Under the pieces are notes generated by a model. The model was not told the origin of the DNA. It was given only the letters and a program-made list of their open reading frames with translations, and made no database searches. From NCBI RefSeq assembly GCF_001053185.1, contig NZ_CSTD01000004.1, forward strand, positions 278,219-342,218: 64,000 nt of DNA, in the 5' to 3' direction. Position 1 is the stretch's first letter. Each line of letters starts with the position of its first letter. Both the position numbers and the translations under genes were made by a program. Of this stretch, positions 61,992 through 64,000 are shown in pieces. The DNA is from Mycobacterium bohemicum DSM 44277 (GTDB lineage Bacteria > Actinomycetota > Actinomycetes > Mycobacteriales > Mycobacteriaceae).

Positions 61992-63032
61992 CTATCCCTC
62001 GCGGGCCATGCCGTGGCTCGCGCCGTGTTCCGGCTGGCCCTCGGCGTGCGGTGAGTCACCGCGGATGTCGATGCGCCACCCGGTGAGCCGGGCGGCCAGC
62101 CGCGCGTTCTGGCCCTCCTTGCCGATGGCCAGCGACAGCTGGAAGTCCGGCACGACGACGCGGGCGGCGCGGCCGGCCTGGTCGATGATCGACACCGACA
62201 CCACCTTGGCCGGCGACAGCGCGTTGGCGACGAACCGGGCCGGGTCCTCGTCGTAGTCGATGATGTCGATCTTCTCCCCGGACAGCTCGCTCATCACGTT
62301 GCGCACCCGCTGCCCCATCGGGCCGATGCAGGCCCCCTTCGCGTTCAGCCCGGGGACGTTGGACTTCACCGCGATCTTCGAGCGATGCCCGGCCTCGCGC
62401 GCCACCGCGACGATCTCGACCGATCCCTCGGCGATCTCGGGCACTTCCAGCGCGAACAGCTTCCGCACCAGGTTGGGGTGGGTGCGCGACAGCGTGATCA
62501 GCGGCTCGCGGGCACCGCGGGTCACGCCGATCACGTAGCAGCGCACCCGGTTGCCGTGTTCGTAGCTTTCGCCGGGCACTTGCTCGGCCGCTGGGATGAC
62601 GCCCTCCGATGCCTTGGTCTCGCTGCCCATCCGCACGACGACCAGGCCGCGCGCGTTGGCCCGGCTGTCGCGCTGGATCACGCCGCCGACGATCTCGCCC
62701 TCGCGGGTGGAGAACTCCCCGTAGGTCCGCTCGTTCTCCGCGTCGCGGAATCGCTGCAGCATCACCTGGCGGGCGGTCGTCGCCGCGATGCGGCCGAAGC
62801 CCTCCGGGGTGTCGTCCCACTCGCTGATGACGTTGCCGTCCTCGTCGGTCTCGCGCGCCATCACCTGAACGGCCCCGGTCTTGCGGTCGATCTCGATGCG
62901 CGCGTCCTCCTGGTGGCCCTCGGTGTGCCGATAGGCGGTGAGCAGCGCGGACTTGATGGTCTCCAACAGCTCGGTGACCGAGATGCCCCGATCCACCTCG
63001 ATCGCGTGCAGCGCGCCCATGTCGATGTTCAT
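61992..63032 (-). CDS. nusA: Transcription termination/antitermination factor NusA
   Basis: RNA polymerase-associated factor of 346 residues: N-terminal RNAP-binding domain (residues 1-110), S1 domain (GGVIQRDSRANARGLVVVRM), and two KH domains (GACIGPMGQRVRNVMSELSG and LAIGKEGQNARLAARLTG). The length matches M. tuberculosis Rv2841c, with no C-terminal acidic repeats. It overlaps the rimP stop by 1 bp (TGATG), the standard rimP-nusA coupling. Confidence 0.97.
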   Translation of the reverse strand: MNIDMGALHAIEVDRGISVTELLETIKSALLTAYRHTEGHQEDARIEIDRKTGAVQVMARETDEDGNVISEWDDTPEGFGRIAATTARQVMLQRFRDAENERTYGEFSTREGEIVGGVIQRDSRANARGLVVVRMGSETKASEGVIPAAEQVPGESYEHGNRVRCYVIGVTRGAREPLITLSRTHPNLVRKLFALEVPEIAEGSVEIVAVAREAGHRSKIAVKSNVPGLNAKGACIGPMGQRVRNVMSELSGEKIDIIDYDEDPARFVANALSPAKVVSVSIIDQAGRAARVVVPDFQLSLAIGKEGQNARLAARLTGWRIDIRGDSPHAEGQPEHGASHGMAREG

Positions 63033-63586
63033 CAGCGCCGCTCCTCTCCCCCGGCGACTCCCCCGGCGCCCCGGCCCGCCTCGGTCAGCTCCGCCAGTTC
63101 CAGCTCCGCCGCCGCTGGTGGCGAAAACTCCACCTGCACAACGGCTTTGACGATGTCAGCGAGCGGGACGCGGCGCACGGCCCAACCCCTGCCGTCGCGG
63201 ACCACGAACGCGATCGCATCGTCGCGGGTCTCGCCGACACGACCGGTCAACGCGGACCCGTCGGTCAGCGCGATCTCGACCTTGCGGCCGCGCGCACGGC
63301 GAAAGTGTTTGGCGCTGGTCAGCGGCCGCTCCACGCCGGGGGAGCTGACCTCGAGCACGTAGCGGTCGGCGATGTCGCCGAGGCCGTCCAGCAAAGTCGA
63401 CGCCGACCGCGAAAGCGCGGCGATGGTGTCCAGGTCGGGAGGATCGTCGCCGTCGGCGACCACGGTGATCCGCGGCGGGCGCGTGCGAGCGTCGATGACC
63501 ACGTCTTCGATCTCGTAGCCGGCGCGCGCGAACTCTCCACCGAGTAGCTCGATCACCTGCGTCTGCGAAGGTAGCCCGGTGGTCAC
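63032..63586 (-). CDS. rimP: Ribosome maturation factor RimP
   Basis: 30S maturation factor, 184 residues: N-terminal alpha/beta domain with YVLEVSSPGVERPLTSAKHF, then the SH3-like C-terminal domain and a Gly/Glu-rich tail. The GTG start at 63586 is preceded by GAGGAG. It heads the rimP-nusA-ylxR-infB operon. Confidence 0.94.
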   Translation of the reverse strand: MTTGLPSQTQVIELLGGEFARAGYEIEDVVIDARTRPPRITVVADGDDPPDLDTIAALSRSASTLLDGLGDIADRYVLEVSSPGVERPLTSAKHFRRARGRKVEIALTDGSALTGRVGETRDDAIAFVVRDGRGWAVRRVPLADIVKAVVQVEFSPPAAAELELAELTEAGRGAGGVAGGEERR

Positions 63587-63791
63587 GGCGAGCTCCTCAT
63601 CTTGAGTTGTCCGGTCATCTGGTGGATGTCACCGCCCCTGGCCGGGGAGCGACTCCGGTGGCCCGCGAAGCATCCGGCGGTGGCCGCGCCACGGGAGCCA
63701 GCTATCAACGATACGCCAGGAATCGCGCATCGGGCGTGCTCGTGTCTCGCCCGTCGTGCCCGCCATCTCGGCGGTGCCCGCTGATGGCAGG

Positions 63792-64000
63792 ATGTTGCTT
63801 GTGCCCAGCGCGATACCCGTCACCAACAGGCGAGGCGTGCTCGCAGGTGGCGTGGCTCTGGCCGCGCTGGGGGTGGTCGCATCGGCCTGCGGCAAGACGA
63901 CGCCCAAGCCGCCGGCCGTCGAGGACCTGCTGGGGCCGTTGGACCAGGCCAGGAAGGACAGCGCGCTCGCCGGGGCCGCGGCCACGGCGGTCGGCAACCC
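63792..64000 (+). CDS. Lipoprotein, Rv2843-like (3' end outside window)
   Basis: The first about 70 residues are visible. A signal peptide with a double arginine (VTNRRGVLAGGVALAALGVV) ends in the lipobox ASAC, so the protein is probably lipid-anchored and perhaps exported by the twin-arginine route. The mature part begins GKTTPKPPAVEDLLGPLDQA. The ATG at 63792 or the in-frame GTG at 63801 may be the start. It is divergent from rimP across 205 bp in which I see no other feature. Confidence 0.7.
   Translation, partial: MLLVPSAIPVTNRRGVLAGGVALAALGVVASACGKTTPKPPAVEDLLGPLDQARKDSALAGAAATAVGN

Overview
The window is GC-rich, densely coding DNA from a slow-growing mycobacterium, most likely of the Mycobacterium avium complex. 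This rests on gene order that follows M. tuberculosis Rv2731 to Rv2843 (miaB, recX-recA, pgsA3, argA, ftsK, rnj, dapA, thyX, dfrA-thyA, dapB, ald, pepR, gpsI, rpsO, ribF, sirR, truB, pptT, echA16, infB, nusA, rimP). recA has no intein, the CRISPR/Rv2801-2830 block is absent, and there is a single-chain long-chain acyl-CoA carboxylase of the type characterised from M. avium subsp. paratuberculosis. The species assignment is inferred from recalled family knowledge; no search was run.

Layout. 1-6.7 kb: DUF349 protein, membrane protein, miaB, recX-recA with DNA-damage promoters, DUF3046, a broken glycosyltransferase, pgsA3. 6.7-13.5 kb: argA, ftsK, a monooxygenase/SDR/methyltransferase trio, RNase J. 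13.5-19 kb: dapA, thyX, a YcaQ-type winged-helix protein, a DivIVA-like coiled coil, dfrA, thyA. 19-28.5 kb: dienelactone hydrolase, PAS protein and an accessory lipid cluster (fadE-fadE-fabG-carboxylase-fadD with a divergent thioesterase). 28.5-31.7 kb: Rv2771c, Rv2772c, dapB, a DUF222/HNH gene. 31.7-39.8 kb: two accessory redox blocks (DapB-like plus Rieske oxygenase with a broken TetR gene; then SRPBCC, flavin monooxygenase, diiron-like protein, hydrolase and ferredoxin-reductase). 39.9-47.2 kb: ald, a class A beta-lactamase, nitronate monooxygenase, pepR, gpsI, rpsO. 47.5-54.4 kb: ribF, sirR, fadE21, ltp1, truB, pptT, pptH. 54.5-59.2 kb: secreted and hydrolase genes, echA16. 59.2-64 kb: remnants of nrnA and infB, then ylxR, nusA, rimP and a lipoprotein cut by the window edge.

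How genes work together. recA/recX, thyX/thyA/dfrA, dapA/dapB, gpsI/rnj and pptT/pptH are functional pairs or sets. The 20.4-28.5 kb cluster reads as one catabolic or modification route for an unusual acyl chain: activation, carboxylation, dehydrogenation, ketoreduction, thioester hydrolysis. Many genes have a TANNNT box 5-8 nt before the start codon, the mycobacterial leaderless arrangement.

Main caution. Five loci carry clean-looking deletions in conserved or essential genes: the Rv2739c homologue/pgsA3 junction, the ftsK N-terminus, an internal fadE loss, tetR, and nrnA-rbfA-infB. infB lacks both ends and rbfA is missing, which a living cell should not tolerate unless copies exist elsewhere. 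An assembly artefact at GC-rich sites is the first explanation to test. The other notable signals are non-coding: a nested palindromic element in two copies, a 57-bp tandem repeat between the thyA and hydrolase promoters with a further copy 30 kb away, and inverted repeats at gene ends.
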